Counted from the first letter of the stretch, positions 34,006 through 43,313 are shown. The stretch is 64,000 nt of DNA from UBA12202 sp002691725 (GCA_965660675.1 CBFIAU010000003.1:216459-280458); one strand, 5' to 3'. The notes: generated by a model not told the origin, from the letters alone. A program made the numbers and translations.

Positions 34006-35673
34006 ATGTATCAGTATAGTGAGTTTGATCATGACTATATCCGCCAGCGTGTTGGTATTTTCCGTGAACAGGTTGACCGACGAATTGCTGGTGTATTAAC
34101 CGAGGACGAGTTCAAACCTCTGCGCTTACAAAATGGCGTCTATTTACAGCTTCATGCTTATATGTTGCGCGTTGCCATCCCTTACGGAACGCTAGATAGC
34201 AGACAGATGCGAAAGCTGGCAATGATTGCCGAACGCTGGGATCGTGGATATGGGCATTTTACAACACGACAGAATATTCAATTTAACTGGATCAAATTAG
34301 AAGATGTGGGTGATATTCTGGACGCCTTGGCAGATGTCAATATGCATGCGATCCAGACGTCCGGGAATTGCATCCGTAATGTAACGGCTGATCATTTTGC
34401 CGGGGCGGCAGGCGATGAAATCGAAGACCCGCGCATCACCGCCGAATTATTGCGGCAATGGTCAACAGGGCATCCGGAGTTTGCCTTTTTGCCGCGCAAG
34501 TTCAAAATCGCGGTAACAGGCGCTAAGCATGATCGCGCGGTAACCGCCTTTCATGATATTGGCATTGTCATTTGCCAAAACAATGTCGGTGATACGGGGT
34601 ATAAGATCATTATTGGTGGCGGGCTAGGGCGGACGCCTATCATTGGTTCTGTCTTGCGTGAGTTTTTACCTAAAGCCGATTTATTGCCATATCTCGAATC
34701 GGTTCTTCATATCTATAATCGCTATGGCAGGCGCGATAATAAATATAAAGCGCGCATTAAAATCCTGGTCCAGGAGCTTGGTATTGATAAGGCAAGAACA
34801 GAAATTGACAGCCATTTTGAGACGATCATTGATCAGTTTCAAGGCGTGCCAACTGATATTATGACGCGCATCAAAGACAGCTTTGCCGCACCTGCATTTG
34901 ATCAAGCGGCGGCGTATGATCTGGATTATGATCTAACCCTTTCGCAGGCTTTTTCTGACTGGGTTGAAAGCAATGCGCATCCGCATCGGGATGACCGCCA
35001 TGTCATTGTCAGCATATCGCTGAAAACCCCGGGGCAGACGCCGGGGGATGCGAGTGCGGAGCAGATGCGGGTGATTGCTGATCTGGCTGAACGCTATGCT
35101 TATGATGAGATTAGGATCAGCCATGAGCAGAATGTTATTTTGCCGCATGTCCCAAAGCAGCATCTGCCAGCGCTTTATAGAGCCTTGCAAGATGCCGGAT
35201 TGGCAAGTGCAAATATCGGCCAGATATCAGATATTATTGCCTGCCCCGGCATGGATTATTGTGCGTTGGCGACGGCGAGATCAGTGCCTGTCGCCCAACA
35301 GATTGCGCGGCGCTTTGGCGATCTTAAAACTGAACGCCATATTGGACCGTTAAAGATCAAAATTTCTGGCTGTATCAATGCGTGTGGTCATCATCATGTT
35401 GGTCATATCGGTATCCTTGGGTTAGATCGCGCTGGTGTCGAAAATTATCAAATCACGCTTGGCGGTGATGGCAGCGAAGATGCGGCGCTCGGTGATCGAA
35501 CAGGCCCCGGCTTTAGTGCCGATGCTTTGCTGCCAGCGATTGAAACGATATTGGATATCTATTTAGACCTTCGGCTTGACCCGGACGAAGACTTCCTTGC
35601 TTGCTATCGGCGGATTGGCATGAAGCCGTTCAAGAAAGCGCTTTATCCATTAACCCGAAAAACCGCAGCTTGA
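34006..35673 (+). CDS. cysI: Nitrite/sulfite reductase haemoprotein
   Basis: A sirohaem/4Fe-4S enzyme of 555 residues that reduces sulfite to sulfide (or nitrite to ammonia). N-terminal ferredoxin-like repeat with RWDRGYGHFTTRQNIQF, and the cluster cysteines are in CPGMDYCALATARS and SGCINACGHHHVGHIG. Its company with cysG and DUF934 favours assimilatory sulfite reduction. Two ATGs stand together (34003 and 34006); AAGGAG at about 33992-33997 spaces better with 34006. No cysH or flavoprotein subunit follows. Confidence 0.92.
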   Translation: MYQYSEFDHDYIRQRVGIFREQVDRRIAGVLTEDEFKPLRLQNGVYLQLHAYMLRVAIPYGTLDSRQMRKLAMIAERWDRGYGHFTTRQNIQFNWIKLEDVGDILDALADVNMHAIQTSGNCIRNVTADHFAGAAGDEIEDPRITAELLRQWSTGHPEFAFLPRKFKIAVTGAKHDRAVTAFHDIGIVICQNNVGDTGYKIIIGGGLGRTPIIGSVLREFLPKADLLPYLESVLHIYNRYGRRDNKYKARIKILVQELGIDKARTEIDSHFETIIDQFQGVPTDIMTRIKDSFAAPAFDQAAAYDLDYDLTLSQAFSDWVESNAHPHRDDRHVIVSISLKTPGQTPGDASAEQMRVIADLAERYAYDEIRISHEQNVILPHVPKQHLPALYRALQDAGLASANIGQISDIIACPGMDYCALATARSVPVAQQIARRFGDLKTERHIGPLKIKISGCINACGHHHVGHIGILGLDRAGVENYQITLGGDGSEDAALGDRTGPGFSADALLPAIETILDIYLDLRLDPDEDFLACYRRIGMKPFKKALYPLTRKTAA

Positions 35674-35681
35674 GGCGCGAT

Positions 35682-36131
35682 ATGATAAAACATGATTTTC
35701 CAATCACCGTGACAGCGTCAGGATTTCAGGATAATGACTGGTCACAAAACCCCTATCTTTCGATGGATGAATGGGCATCAGCATCTGCCTCAACGCGCCA
35801 GCACGCGGTGATGATGCTTGATGGCGGCCAAGAGGTTGAACGGTTGCGGTCATTTCTGGCTGATATCACGGCTGTCGAGATATATTTTGAAACAGCCCAT
35901 GATGGGCGCGGGGTTTCACTGGCAAAGCGGCTAATTGAGATGGGGTTTTCGGGGCAGATACGAGGTGCTGGCGCGCTCCATGTTGATCAATTTCCCCATG
36001 CTATCCAATGCGGGATATCAGCCCTTAATCTGAGCCGTGAAGCGGCGCTTCGCATGCCTGAGGCCTATTGGATAGAAACCGCGGCATCGGTGCATAAAGC
36101 TGATAGTTATCAAGCGCGCTTGGGGTTATGA
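35682..36131 (+). CDS. DUF934 family protein of the sulfite-reduction operon
   Basis: A 149-residue protein matching DUF934, usually found next to cysI and cysH and thought to help sulfite reduction; its biochemical role is not established. Typical segments are VEIYFETAHDGRGVSLAKRLIEMGFSGQIRGAGAL and DQFPHAIQCGI. The frame is open from 35601, but the family begins at the ATG at 35682, 8 bases after the cysI stop. Normally cysH is next; here a tRNA gene follows instead. Confidence 0.85.
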   Translation: MIKHDFPITVTASGFQDNDWSQNPYLSMDEWASASASTRQHAVMMLDGGQEVERLRSFLADITAVEIYFETAHDGRGVSLAKRLIEMGFSGQIRGAGALHVDQFPHAIQCGISALNLSREAALRMPEAYWIETAASVHKADSYQARLGL

Positions 36132-36150
36132 GCTTAAATCTGATACGTTA

Positions 36151-36227
36151 TGGCGGTCCCGACAGGATTCGAACCTGTGGCCTTCGGATTAGGAATCCGA
36201 CGCTCTATCCTGCTGAGCTACGGGACC
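36151..36227 (-). tRNA. tRNA-Arg (anticodon CCU)
   Basis: A 77-base cloverleaf on the minus strand: acceptor GGTCCCG/CGGGACC, D arm GCTC...GAGC, anticodon stem TCGGA/TCCGA with loop TTCCTAA (anticodon CCT in DNA), T arm ACAGG/CCTGT with TTCGAAT, and an encoded 3' CCA. It reads AGG codons. Confidence 0.97.
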
Positions 36228-36279
36228 ATAACATGCCAATATATGCCAACACATCCTAAGCCTATACCATAACATGATC

Positions 36280-36939
36280 TTAAATATCCTCAATCGTTGC
36301 GGGCGCAAAAATTGATGCCGTATCCTCACCGGCTTCGATGCGTTTCAGGACATCTGCCTCAAACTCTAGTCGCTCCATGGCTGTCTTTAGAATTGTGTCT
36401 GCTCGATCAAGTGGAATGACGGCAACCCCGTCATCATCTCCTATGATCAGATCACCGGGGGATACAGCGACACCTCCACATGAAATGGTGACATCAATCA
36501 TGCCGCCCCAGCCCTTAGAAGGCCCTGCCGGGTTACGGCCACAGCAATAAAGCGGCATGGATTCTGCTTTCAGCTCAGCGACATCACGCACCGCGCCATC
36601 CAGCACAACGCCGGCACATTGCATGCGCCTGGCATAACTCGTCAGAATACCGCCCCATAAGGCGCGGTCGGTATAGCCGCCGCCATCAATGACCAATATC
36701 TGCCCCGGCTCAACAAATCCTAACGCTGCATGGATAGCGCTATTATCACCAGCAATCGCGGCAACGGTTCGGGCTTGGCCGATTATGTGATAGCCATCAG
36801 CTAGAGGCGCAATGCGGCTATGTAACAGATTTTGCCTGTTCATCGCATCGCCAGCAACGGCAGTAGGGATAGAATTCCAAGCGTCTAACTGGCTGGGCTT
36901 GAGTCTTTGGAATGTGGTGGTTGCGCGCTGAATGGCCAT
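36280..36939 (-). CDS. RraA/HMG-aldolase-like family protein
   Basis: A 219-residue member of the RraA-like fold (RraA, dimethylmenaquinone methyltransferase-like, 4-hydroxy-4-methyl-2-oxoglutarate/CHA aldolase). Typical segments are IPTAVAGDAMNR, GDNSAIHAALGFVEPGQILVIDGGG, the VVLDGAVRDVAEL arginine-aspartate pair and the final GDLIIGDDDGVAVIP. In a catabolic operon with a cupin and a hydroxyacid dehydrogenase-like protein, an aldolase or lyase role is more likely than RNase E regulation. Last gene of the minus-strand trio. Confidence 0.78.
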   Translation of the reverse strand: MAIQRATTTFQRLKPSQLDAWNSIPTAVAGDAMNRQNLLHSRIAPLADGYHIIGQARTVAAIAGDNSAIHAALGFVEPGQILVIDGGGYTDRALWGGILTSYARRMQCAGVVLDGAVRDVAELKAESMPLYCCGRNPAGPSKGWGGMIDVTISCGGVAVSPGDLIIGDDDGVAVIPLDRADTILKTAMERLEFEADVLKRIEAGEDTASIFAPATIEDI

Positions 36940-36997
36940 GAGTAAACCTAACGTATTCGTGGGTATGGATTATGTTTTTGTGGTGACGTCATTTTAT

Positions 36998-37019
36998 TGA
37001 TCTGCCTCTGATCTGCTTA
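36998..37019 (-). repeat. 11-bp tandem duplication over a stop codon
   Basis: tgatctgcctc and tgatctgctta are adjacent; the second ends on the stop codon of the cupin gene (37017-37019). Nine of eleven positions agree. Confidence 0.6.
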
Positions 37020-37391
37020 TCCCGTGCCAAAGCCTGACCCCGGCTTACGGTATTCGTCACGCGGTGGGCTGAACACATCCAAAATGACAGCTCCATTTTC
37101 GCCGCCAATAACCGTATGCTCGACGCCGCCGGGGGTACGCCAGAAATCGCCTTTCTTGACAGGGATTTCTTCACCCCCCTGAATACGGATAGCCGATCCT
37201 TCCAGCATAATGCCCCATTGTTCTTCGGGATGATGATGCGGTGTTCCTTTGGCATTCGGCTCAATACGGACAACCGAAATCATCGCCTGATCCCCCGGAA
37301 AAACCCGTGTGCTAATGCCATCGGTGAGTTGCCTGAAAATACCTTGTTCCATGTCATCAAGTGAAAAGAAATGGTCATGTTGGCTCATCAA
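37017..37391 (-). CDS. Cupin-domain protein
   Basis: A 124-residue single-cupin protein. Motif 1 is near residues 48-65 (KGTPHHHPEEQWGIMLEG, here the paired histidines and Glu are the metal ligands) and motif 2 is FWRTPGGVEHTVIGG near 88-102. Such proteins act as isomerases, dioxygenase-like enzymes or ligand sensors. It sits between the dehydrogenase-like and RraA-like genes with gaps of 44 and 77 bases, so it probably serves the same pathway. Confidence 0.85.
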   Translation of the reverse strand: MMSQHDHFFSLDDMEQGIFRQLTDGISTRVFPGDQAMISVVRIEPNAKGTPHHHPEEQWGIMLEGSAIRIQGGEEIPVKKGDFWRTPGGVEHTVIGGENGAVILDVFSPPRDEYRKPGSGFGTG

Positions 37392-37435
37392 TAAATCTCC
37401 ATTTTTTGTATGTTGGGCGTCATCATATGGTCTGG

Positions 37436-38389
37436 TTAGCGTTTAGGGACAATTTCATATCCCGCTTCTTCGGGTTCATCATCAACAATTTCTGCCGGAA
37501 AGCCTGACGCCAGAACACTCACATCATTATCATCTTCGAGGCGGCGGATAATATTGGGTGAGAACTCTCTCTCGCCATAGCGCGCAATGCCATCTTTGAA
37601 AATCGAAATCATTAATGGTGACATTTCAAGCGCGATGCCGCTTCTATCGGCGATATCCTGAAACAGGCTGATATCTTTAAGCACCAAATCCATGGTAAAA
37701 CTAATATCACGGCTACCGTTGAGGATCACCTGCCCCTCGGTTTCATGGACAAAAGACGTACCAGAGGAAATGCGAAATGCCTCATAAGTTGTGTTGAGGT
37801 CCATGCCCGCCTTTTTCATGGTAGCAAGGGCTTCGGATACGGTAATCAGATTGGCGGTGGCGAGATAATTTGTTGCCACTTTCAGGATAGAGGCAGTGCC
37901 TAGCTCACCTGTGTGAAGCACGCGGCGGCCAAGCGTGGTTAGCACCGGACAAATCACGTCAAACACCTCACGCCTGCATCCGGCAAAAATAGCAATATTG
38001 CCGGTGGCGGCGCGATGACAACCGCCTGAGACAGGGCAATCGACGGCGGCGGCGCCTTTGGCTTCTACCAAAGCGCCTAATCGCTTGACTTCGGTTTCAT
38101 CAGTGGTGCTCATCTCAGCCCAGATTTTGCCAGCACTCAAGCCGTCAAGAATACCGTCCTCGCCTTCCATGACGGCGGCACAAGCGGCAGGTGAAGGCAG
38201 ACAGGTGATGATCAGATCACAGCTCTCAGCCATGTCTTTCGGGCTGTCCGCCCAAGATGCGCCATCTTGAAGGAAAGATTCTGCTACGGTTTTATCTAAA
38301 TCACGAACAGTGACGTCATAGCCATTACGGATGAGACTACCTGCTAGTTTACCGCCAACATTACCTAGTCCAATAAATCCAATTTTCAT
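37436..38389 (-). CDS. 3-hydroxyisobutyrate dehydrogenase family oxidoreductase
   Basis: A 317-residue NAD(P)-dependent beta-hydroxyacid dehydrogenase. The N-terminal dinucleotide fold is KIGFIGLGNVGGKLAGSLI, the substrate motif DCPVSGGCHRAATG lies near residue 119, and the catalytic lysine is in LKVATNYLATAN near 170. The C-terminal 25 residues are an acidic tail (VDDEPEEAGYEIVPKR). It is the first gene of the trio with cupin and RraA-like proteins, suggesting oxidation of a branched hydroxyacid whose identity is unclear. Confidence 0.85.
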   Translation of the reverse strand: MKIGFIGLGNVGGKLAGSLIRNGYDVTVRDLDKTVAESFLQDGASWADSPKDMAESCDLIITCLPSPAACAAVMEGEDGILDGLSAGKIWAEMSTTDETEVKRLGALVEAKGAAAVDCPVSGGCHRAATGNIAIFAGCRREVFDVICPVLTTLGRRVLHTGELGTASILKVATNYLATANLITVSEALATMKKAGMDLNTTYEAFRISSGTSFVHETEGQVILNGSRDISFTMDLVLKDISLFQDIADRSGIALEMSPLMISIFKDGIARYGEREFSPNIIRRLEDDNDVSVLASGFPAEIVDDEPEEAGYEIVPKR

Positions 38390-38522
38390 GTTACCCTCTT
38401 TGGAAATATTTCTATATATCTCACTGTTTTCGCATATGTTTCATTTTGCAAGCGTTATTTGCACCCAACTTGAACTTGCTGTTTCCCAAACGCCATATAT
38501 ATAGAGTTATGAGGATGACACC

Positions 38523-40328
38523 ATGAATGCAATTTTACCTGAATGGTCGCTTGATGATCTTTATGATCAGGCCACGGATATCACATTACAAGACCAGATG
38601 TCGGCAGCTCTCAAAGAGGCCGCTGAGTTAGCAGATATGCATCAGGGAAAACTGGCAACATGTGATAGCAAAACGCTTCATCAGATTCTGATCTCGTATC
38701 AATCCTTATCAGAGCTAACATCTCGGCTAACCAGCTTTGCTGATTTATCTTTTGCGGCTGATTTGACCAAGCCTGAAACGAGTAAATTGGCGCAAGATAC
38801 GCGCGAAGCCGAACATGCTATCCATGCCAGGCTTATCTTTATCGAACATGAGCTGGCACAGATGCCGGATGAAGATTTGACACGGATTATGGCAGAGCCA
38901 GTCATGCAACGCTGGCAGCCCTGGTTGCGTTTGGTGCGGGCGTTCAGAGATCATCAGCTCTCGCTTGAGCTTGAAACCATGCTCATTGACCGCCAGTCAT
39001 CCGGGCGCGGCGCATGGATCAGATTATTCGATGAAATGGCGGCAGGGCTGAGCTTTCCGATTGATGACCGGCATGTCACAGAAGCTGAGATCATGGATAT
39101 GATGAGTGATCCAGACCCTGAGACACGGCGCAAAGCAGGCCTTGCCAGATCAGAGGTCTTGGCCGCCAATAGCCGCACCATGGGATTAATTCTCAACACC
39201 ATTGCCAAGGATAAGCAGGTTGATGATAAATGGCGGCATTTCAGCCGCCCGGTATCGTCACGCAATCTCGCCAATGATGTTGAAGATCGCGTTGTTGACC
39301 AGCTGGCTGATAGTGTCACCGCCGCCATGCCAGACCTTAGCCACCGCTATTATGCCCTCAAAGCTCGCTGGATGGGAAAAGACAAGCTTAATTGGTGGGA
39401 TCGCAACGCGCCTGTCCCCGGTGATGATGACCGCATATTTTCATGGGATGATGCAAAAGCCATTATCCTTGACGCCTTTGGTCAGTTTGATCCTATGTTT
39501 GCGCAAATGGCAGGATGGTTTTTTGAACGTAACTGGATTGACGCACCAACACGTTCAGGCAAAGCCTCGGGCGCTTTCTCGCACCCAACGGTGCCATCGG
39601 TACATCCTTATATTCTGGTCAATTTTCATGGCAAAGTTCGTGATGTCATGACTCTGGCGCATGAACTTGGTCACGGGATTCACCAATTGCTTGCCGCAGA
39701 CCAAGGGCATTTAATGGCTGGAACGCCACTGACGTTAGCTGAAACGGCCTCTGTTTTTGGTGAGATGCTGGTCTTTAACAGGCTCATGGATCAGACCGCC
39801 GATAGCACCCAGCGGCGGGCGCTTCTGGCAGGTAAGATTGAGGATATGTTGAACACAGTTGTCCGGCAAATTGGCTTTCATAACTTTGAAACGCGAGTTC
39901 ATGATACGCGGCAATCAGCAGAATTGACGGTTGAGCAGATTAACGATATCTGGATGCAAACCCAAGCCGAAGCCTTAGGCCCTGCTATTCATATTGATGA
40001 CAGTTATCGGCCGCTTTGGGGATTTATCCCGCATTTCATTCATGTGCCGTTTTATGTTTATGCCTATGCCTTTGGTGATGGTCTGGTAGGGGCATTATGG
40101 CAGAAATATCAAGCTGCTAAAAGTGCAGCTGAACGCGCTGATTTTGTCGAGGCATATCAAGATTTATTGCGGGCAGGCGGCACCAAACGGCATGATGCGG
40201 CATTAGCTCCATTTGGCCTTGATGCCAGCGAGCCTAAGTTTTGGTCATTAGGATTAGAAATGATTTCTGGTATGATTGACCAACTTGAAAGTGAGCTATC
40301 TGAAGCATCACTTAATGAGGATAAATAG
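38523..40328 (+). CDS. pepF: M3 family oligoendopeptidase F
   Basis: A cytoplasmic zinc metallopeptidase of 601 residues that cuts short peptides, full-length for PepF. The catalytic site is HELGH at residues 380-384 (H380, E381, H384), followed by the third ligand in LAETASVFGEMLVF. The helical N-terminal half (SELTSRLTSFADLSF and following) and the C-terminal HDTRQSAELTVEQ are typical. An ABC1-family kinase gene starts 3 bases after its stop. Confidence 0.94.
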   Translation: MNAILPEWSLDDLYDQATDITLQDQMSAALKEAAELADMHQGKLATCDSKTLHQILISYQSLSELTSRLTSFADLSFAADLTKPETSKLAQDTREAEHAIHARLIFIEHELAQMPDEDLTRIMAEPVMQRWQPWLRLVRAFRDHQLSLELETMLIDRQSSGRGAWIRLFDEMAAGLSFPIDDRHVTEAEIMDMMSDPDPETRRKAGLARSEVLAANSRTMGLILNTIAKDKQVDDKWRHFSRPVSSRNLANDVEDRVVDQLADSVTAAMPDLSHRYYALKARWMGKDKLNWWDRNAPVPGDDDRIFSWDDAKAIILDAFGQFDPMFAQMAGWFFERNWIDAPTRSGKASGAFSHPTVPSVHPYILVNFHGKVRDVMTLAHELGHGIHQLLAADQGHLMAGTPLTLAETASVFGEMLVFNRLMDQTADSTQRRALLAGKIEDMLNTVVRQIGFHNFETRVHDTRQSAELTVEQINDIWMQTQAEALGPAIHIDDSYRPLWGFIPHFIHVPFYVYAYAFGDGLVGALWQKYQAAKSAAERADFVEAYQDLLRAGGTKRHDAALAPFGLDASEPKFWSLGLEMISGMIDQLESELSEASLNEDK

Positions 40329-40331
40329 ATT

Positions 40332-41720
40332 ATGGCTGATGAAGCATCAGGGCTAGGTGGCCGTTTCCGACGCTATGCCCGTGTCACAGGAACGATGGGC
40401 AATCTGGCCATAAAGATGGCTGGAGAGCGCTATCTGGGGATCAAGATTAACCGTGAGGAACATGCTAGCAAATTGCGTGATGCGCTTGGCGGCTTGAAAG
40501 GGCCGTTGATGAAAGTCGCGCAGATACTGGCAACAATACCCGAAGCCTTGCCTCGTGAATATGCGGAAGAACTAGCCAATCTGCAAACTGATGCGCCATC
40601 TATGGGCTGGTTATTTGTAAAACGCCGCATGGCGTCAGAATTAGGCGCAGACTGGCAGGCGCAATTTGCTGAGTTTGATAAAATGGCCGCTGCCGCCGCA
40701 TCACTAGGGCAAGTGCATCGTGCCACTGGTCATGATGGGGCTGAACTGGCGTGTAAGCTGCAATATCCAGATATGGCGTCAGCCGTGCAAGCAGATTTGC
40801 GCCAGCTGAAATTGATCTTCTCGCTTTATGAGCGCTATGACAAAGCCATATCGACCTCAGATATTCATACAGAACTAGCCGAGCGTTTGGAGGAGGAGCT
40901 GGATTATCGCCGCGAGGCTGCAAATATGTCCCTCTATCGGAATATGCTTGATGGGGTTGAAGGCGCGCATGTGCCGCAAACGGTTGATTCGCTATCCACC
41001 GAACGACTGCTGACGATGACATGGCTAAATGGCGCCAAATTAAAAACCTTTATTGAAGAAAACGAAGACCAAACCCTGCGTAATAAAGTAGCAGAAAACA
41101 TGTTCAGAACATGGTATGTGCCGTTTTATTATTATGGTGTTATTCATGGTGACCCGCATCCGGGGAATTATACGATCACCAAAGAAGGTGGGGTTAATCT
41201 GTTGGATTATGGCTGTATCCGTCTATTTAGGCCAGATTTTGTGCGCGGCGTTATAGAACTCTATCAAGCGCTTCGTGATGATAACGAAGAACAAGCAGTG
41301 GCGGCTTATGAATATTGGGGATTTAGCGGGTTAGATCGTGAGACGGTAAATGTCTTGAATATATGGGCACGTTTCATCTACACTCCGCTTTTGGAAGATC
41401 GCGCAAGACCAATTCAGGAAATGCGTGGTGGTGCGTATGGGCGTGATCTGGCCATGCAAGTTCATGCTGAGTTAAAACGCATTGGTGGAGTAAAGCCGCC
41501 GCGTGAGTTTGTGCTCATGGATAGGGCGGCAGTTGGTCTTGGGTCTGTTTTCATGCATTTGAAGGCAGAAGTGAATTGGCATCGCCTGTTTGAAGGGTTG
41601 ATTGATGACTTTGATGTCGAAACATTGAGATGCCGACAAAAAGATATGGCTGAACAAGCCGGCTTGCCAAGCTATTTATGGCAACATGAACATACGGAAG
41701 ATGCTGAACTTGAGGGATAA
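40332..41720 (+). CDS. ABC1/UbiB family atypical kinase
   Basis: A 462-residue member of the ABC1/ADCK/UbiB family. The family's N-terminal KxGQ-like motif appears as GPLMKVAQILATIPE, the ATP-binding region carries ASLGQVHRATGHDGAELACKLQYP, and the catalytic loop is HGDPHPGNYTI followed by LLDYGCIRL. No C-terminal membrane helices as in UbiB are obvious. Family members support ubiquinone synthesis or lipid handling. It is sandwiched between pepF (3-base gap) and pntAA (directly adjoining). Confidence 0.87.
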   Translation: MADEASGLGGRFRRYARVTGTMGNLAIKMAGERYLGIKINREEHASKLRDALGGLKGPLMKVAQILATIPEALPREYAEELANLQTDAPSMGWLFVKRRMASELGADWQAQFAEFDKMAAAAASLGQVHRATGHDGAELACKLQYPDMASAVQADLRQLKLIFSLYERYDKAISTSDIHTELAERLEEELDYRREAANMSLYRNMLDGVEGAHVPQTVDSLSTERLLTMTWLNGAKLKTFIEENEDQTLRNKVAENMFRTWYVPFYYYGVIHGDPHPGNYTITKEGGVNLLDYGCIRLFRPDFVRGVIELYQALRDDNEEQAVAAYEYWGFSGLDRETVNVLNIWARFIYTPLLEDRARPIQEMRGGAYGRDLAMQVHAELKRIGGVKPPREFVLMDRAAVGLGSVFMHLKAEVNWHRLFEGLIDDFDVETLRCRQKDMAEQAGLPSYLWQHEHTEDAELEG

Positions 41721-42908
41721 ATGATGATAATTGGAATTCCAAAAGAAACACGAAGTGACGAAAGTCGTGTCGCTGCTGTGCCCGATACTGTCAAAAAGCT
41801 GATTGCGATGGGCTTTTCGGTGGCGGTTGAAAAGGGCGCTGGTGACGGGGCATTAATACCTGATGCCGCCTATGAAGCGGTTGGCGCAAGTCTGGTCACA
41901 ACGGCGAAAGCTTTAAGCGCTGATCTGGTGTTTAAGGTGCGGCCGCCAAGCCAGGATGAGATCGACAATATGTCATCGGGGGCGACCATCATCAGCTTGA
42001 TGGAGCCATATAGTGATACCGATACCGGCGCCATGCTAAATGCGGCTGGCATCAGTGGATATGCGCTTGAGCTGGTACCGAGGATTACCCGGGCGCAATC
42101 CATGGATGTGTTATCAAGTCAGGCTAATCTGGCTGGCTATCGTGCTGTGCTTGAGGCTGGTTCTGTCTTTTCACGCGCCTTTCCGATGATGATGACAGCA
42201 GCAGGCACCGTCCCGCCAGCCAAAGTCTTGGTGATGGGAGCAGGGGTTGCAGGCTTGCAGGCGATTGCAACAGCAAAGCGTTTAGGCGCAGTCGTGTCAG
42301 CAACAGACGTTCGGCCAGCGGTGAAAGAACAGGTTGAATCGCTGGGCGGTAAGTTCGTTGCCGTCGAGGATGATGAGTTTAAGGCAGCAGAAACCTCAGG
42401 CGGATATGCAAAAGAGATGAGCGATGCGTATAAAGCCAAGCAAGCCCAGCTTATCGCAGATACGATTAAAACGCAGGATATCATTATCACAACAGCATTG
42501 ATCCCGGGGCGTCCAGCGCCGGTTCTGGTGACAGAAGACATGGTGAAGTCCATGAAGCCGGGCTCAGTGATTGTTGATCTGGCGGTTGAGCAGGGTGGTA
42601 ACTGCCCCTTGAGTGAGCCAGGACAAGTCGTCGTCAAGCATGATGTCACTTTAGTCGGTTACACAAACATTGCTGGCCGTTTGGCAGAGGTAGCGTCAAG
42701 TCTTTATGCAAAGAATGTGATTAATTTTCTGGCCAATCTTTGGGATGAAGAAAGCAAATCTCTGAAAACGGATAGCGATGATGAAATCATTACAAGTAGC
42801 TTAATTACAAAGCCAGTTAAGGCGGCAAAGCCAGCTCAGGCCTCAACAAAAAAGGCATCAACCAAGAAGGCCTCAACCAAAAAGGAGGGTGATAAAGATG
42901 GCAAGTGA
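41721..42908 (+). CDS. pntAA: NAD(P) transhydrogenase alpha subunit, part 1
   Basis: The 395-residue NAD(H)-binding domain I of the proton-pumping transhydrogenase. It opens with IGIPKETRSDESRVAAVPDTVKKL, shares the alanine dehydrogenase fold, and has VLVMGAGVAGLQAIATAKRLGA as the dinucleotide site. In this organism the alpha subunit is split: the membrane part is a separate gene (next). The last 25 residues are Lys-rich ASTKK repeats, coded by a 15-base tandem array that runs into the ribosome binding site of the next gene. Confidence 0.95.
   Translation: MMIIGIPKETRSDESRVAAVPDTVKKLIAMGFSVAVEKGAGDGALIPDAAYEAVGASLVTTAKALSADLVFKVRPPSQDEIDNMSSGATIISLMEPYSDTDTGAMLNAAGISGYALELVPRITRAQSMDVLSSQANLAGYRAVLEAGSVFSRAFPMMMTAAGTVPPAKVLVMGAGVAGLQAIATAKRLGAVVSATDVRPAVKEQVESLGGKFVAVEDDEFKAAETSGGYAKEMSDAYKAKQAQLIADTIKTQDIIITTALIPGRPAPVLVTEDMVKSMKPGSVIVDLAVEQGGNCPLSEPGQVVVKHDVTLVGYTNIAGRLAEVASSLYAKNVINFLANLWDEESKSLKTDSDDEIITSSLITKPVKAAKPAQASTKKASTKKASTKKEGDKDGK
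42840..42884 (+). repeat. 15-bp tandem repeat, 3 copies, at the pntAA 3' end
   Basis: gcctcaacaaaaaag, gcatcaaccaagaag and gcctcaaccaaaaag begin at 42840, 42855 and 42870 and encode ASTKK three times. The last copy supplies the AAAG of the AAAGGAGG ribosome binding site of pntAB (42881-42888). Confidence 0.88.
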
Positions 42909-43311
42909 TGTTCTGCTTTCACAGGCAAAAACAATTTCTAATCAGGCGACAGAATTGCTTGAGACCAGCAAATCTCTGGAAGCGGCGATGATGGATGTGG
43001 GCGGCGATGTGGTCGGTCACGGAGCCGTTGAGCCACTCTATTTTGGCCTGACAGTTCTGGTTCTGGCCTGTTTCGTTGGTTATTATGTGGTATGGCGCGT
43101 CACGCCTGCCTTGCATTCGCCTTTGATGGGTGTGACCAACGCCATCTCATCGGTGATTATTGTTGGTGCTTTAATTGCCGCTGGCCCGTCTGAGTTTGGT
43201 TTTGCTCAGGTCATGGGTTTTATCGGCGTTATTCTCGCATCCATTAATATATTTGGTGGATTTATTGTAACCCAGCGTATGCTGGCTATGTTTAAGCGTA
43301 AAGGGAGATAG
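42898..43311 (+). CDS. pntAB: NAD(P) transhydrogenase alpha subunit, part 2
   Basis: A 137-residue membrane protein forming part of domain II of the transhydrogenase. Three to four hydrophobic helices follow a polar N-terminus: PLYFGLTVLVLACFVGYYVVWRV, AISSVIIVGALIAAG and MGFIGVILASINIFGGFIVTQRM. I prefer the ATG at 42898, 9 bases after AAAGGAGG, over a GTG at 42889. Its start overlaps the pntAA stop by 11 bases; pntB follows after 2 bases. Confidence 0.92.
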   Translation: MASDVLLSQAKTISNQATELLETSKSLEAAMMDVGGDVVGHGAVEPLYFGLTVLVLACFVGYYVVWRVTPALHSPLMGVTNAISSVIIVGALIAAGPSEFGFAQVMGFIGVILASINIFGGFIVTQRMLAMFKRKGR

Positions 43312-43313
43312 AG

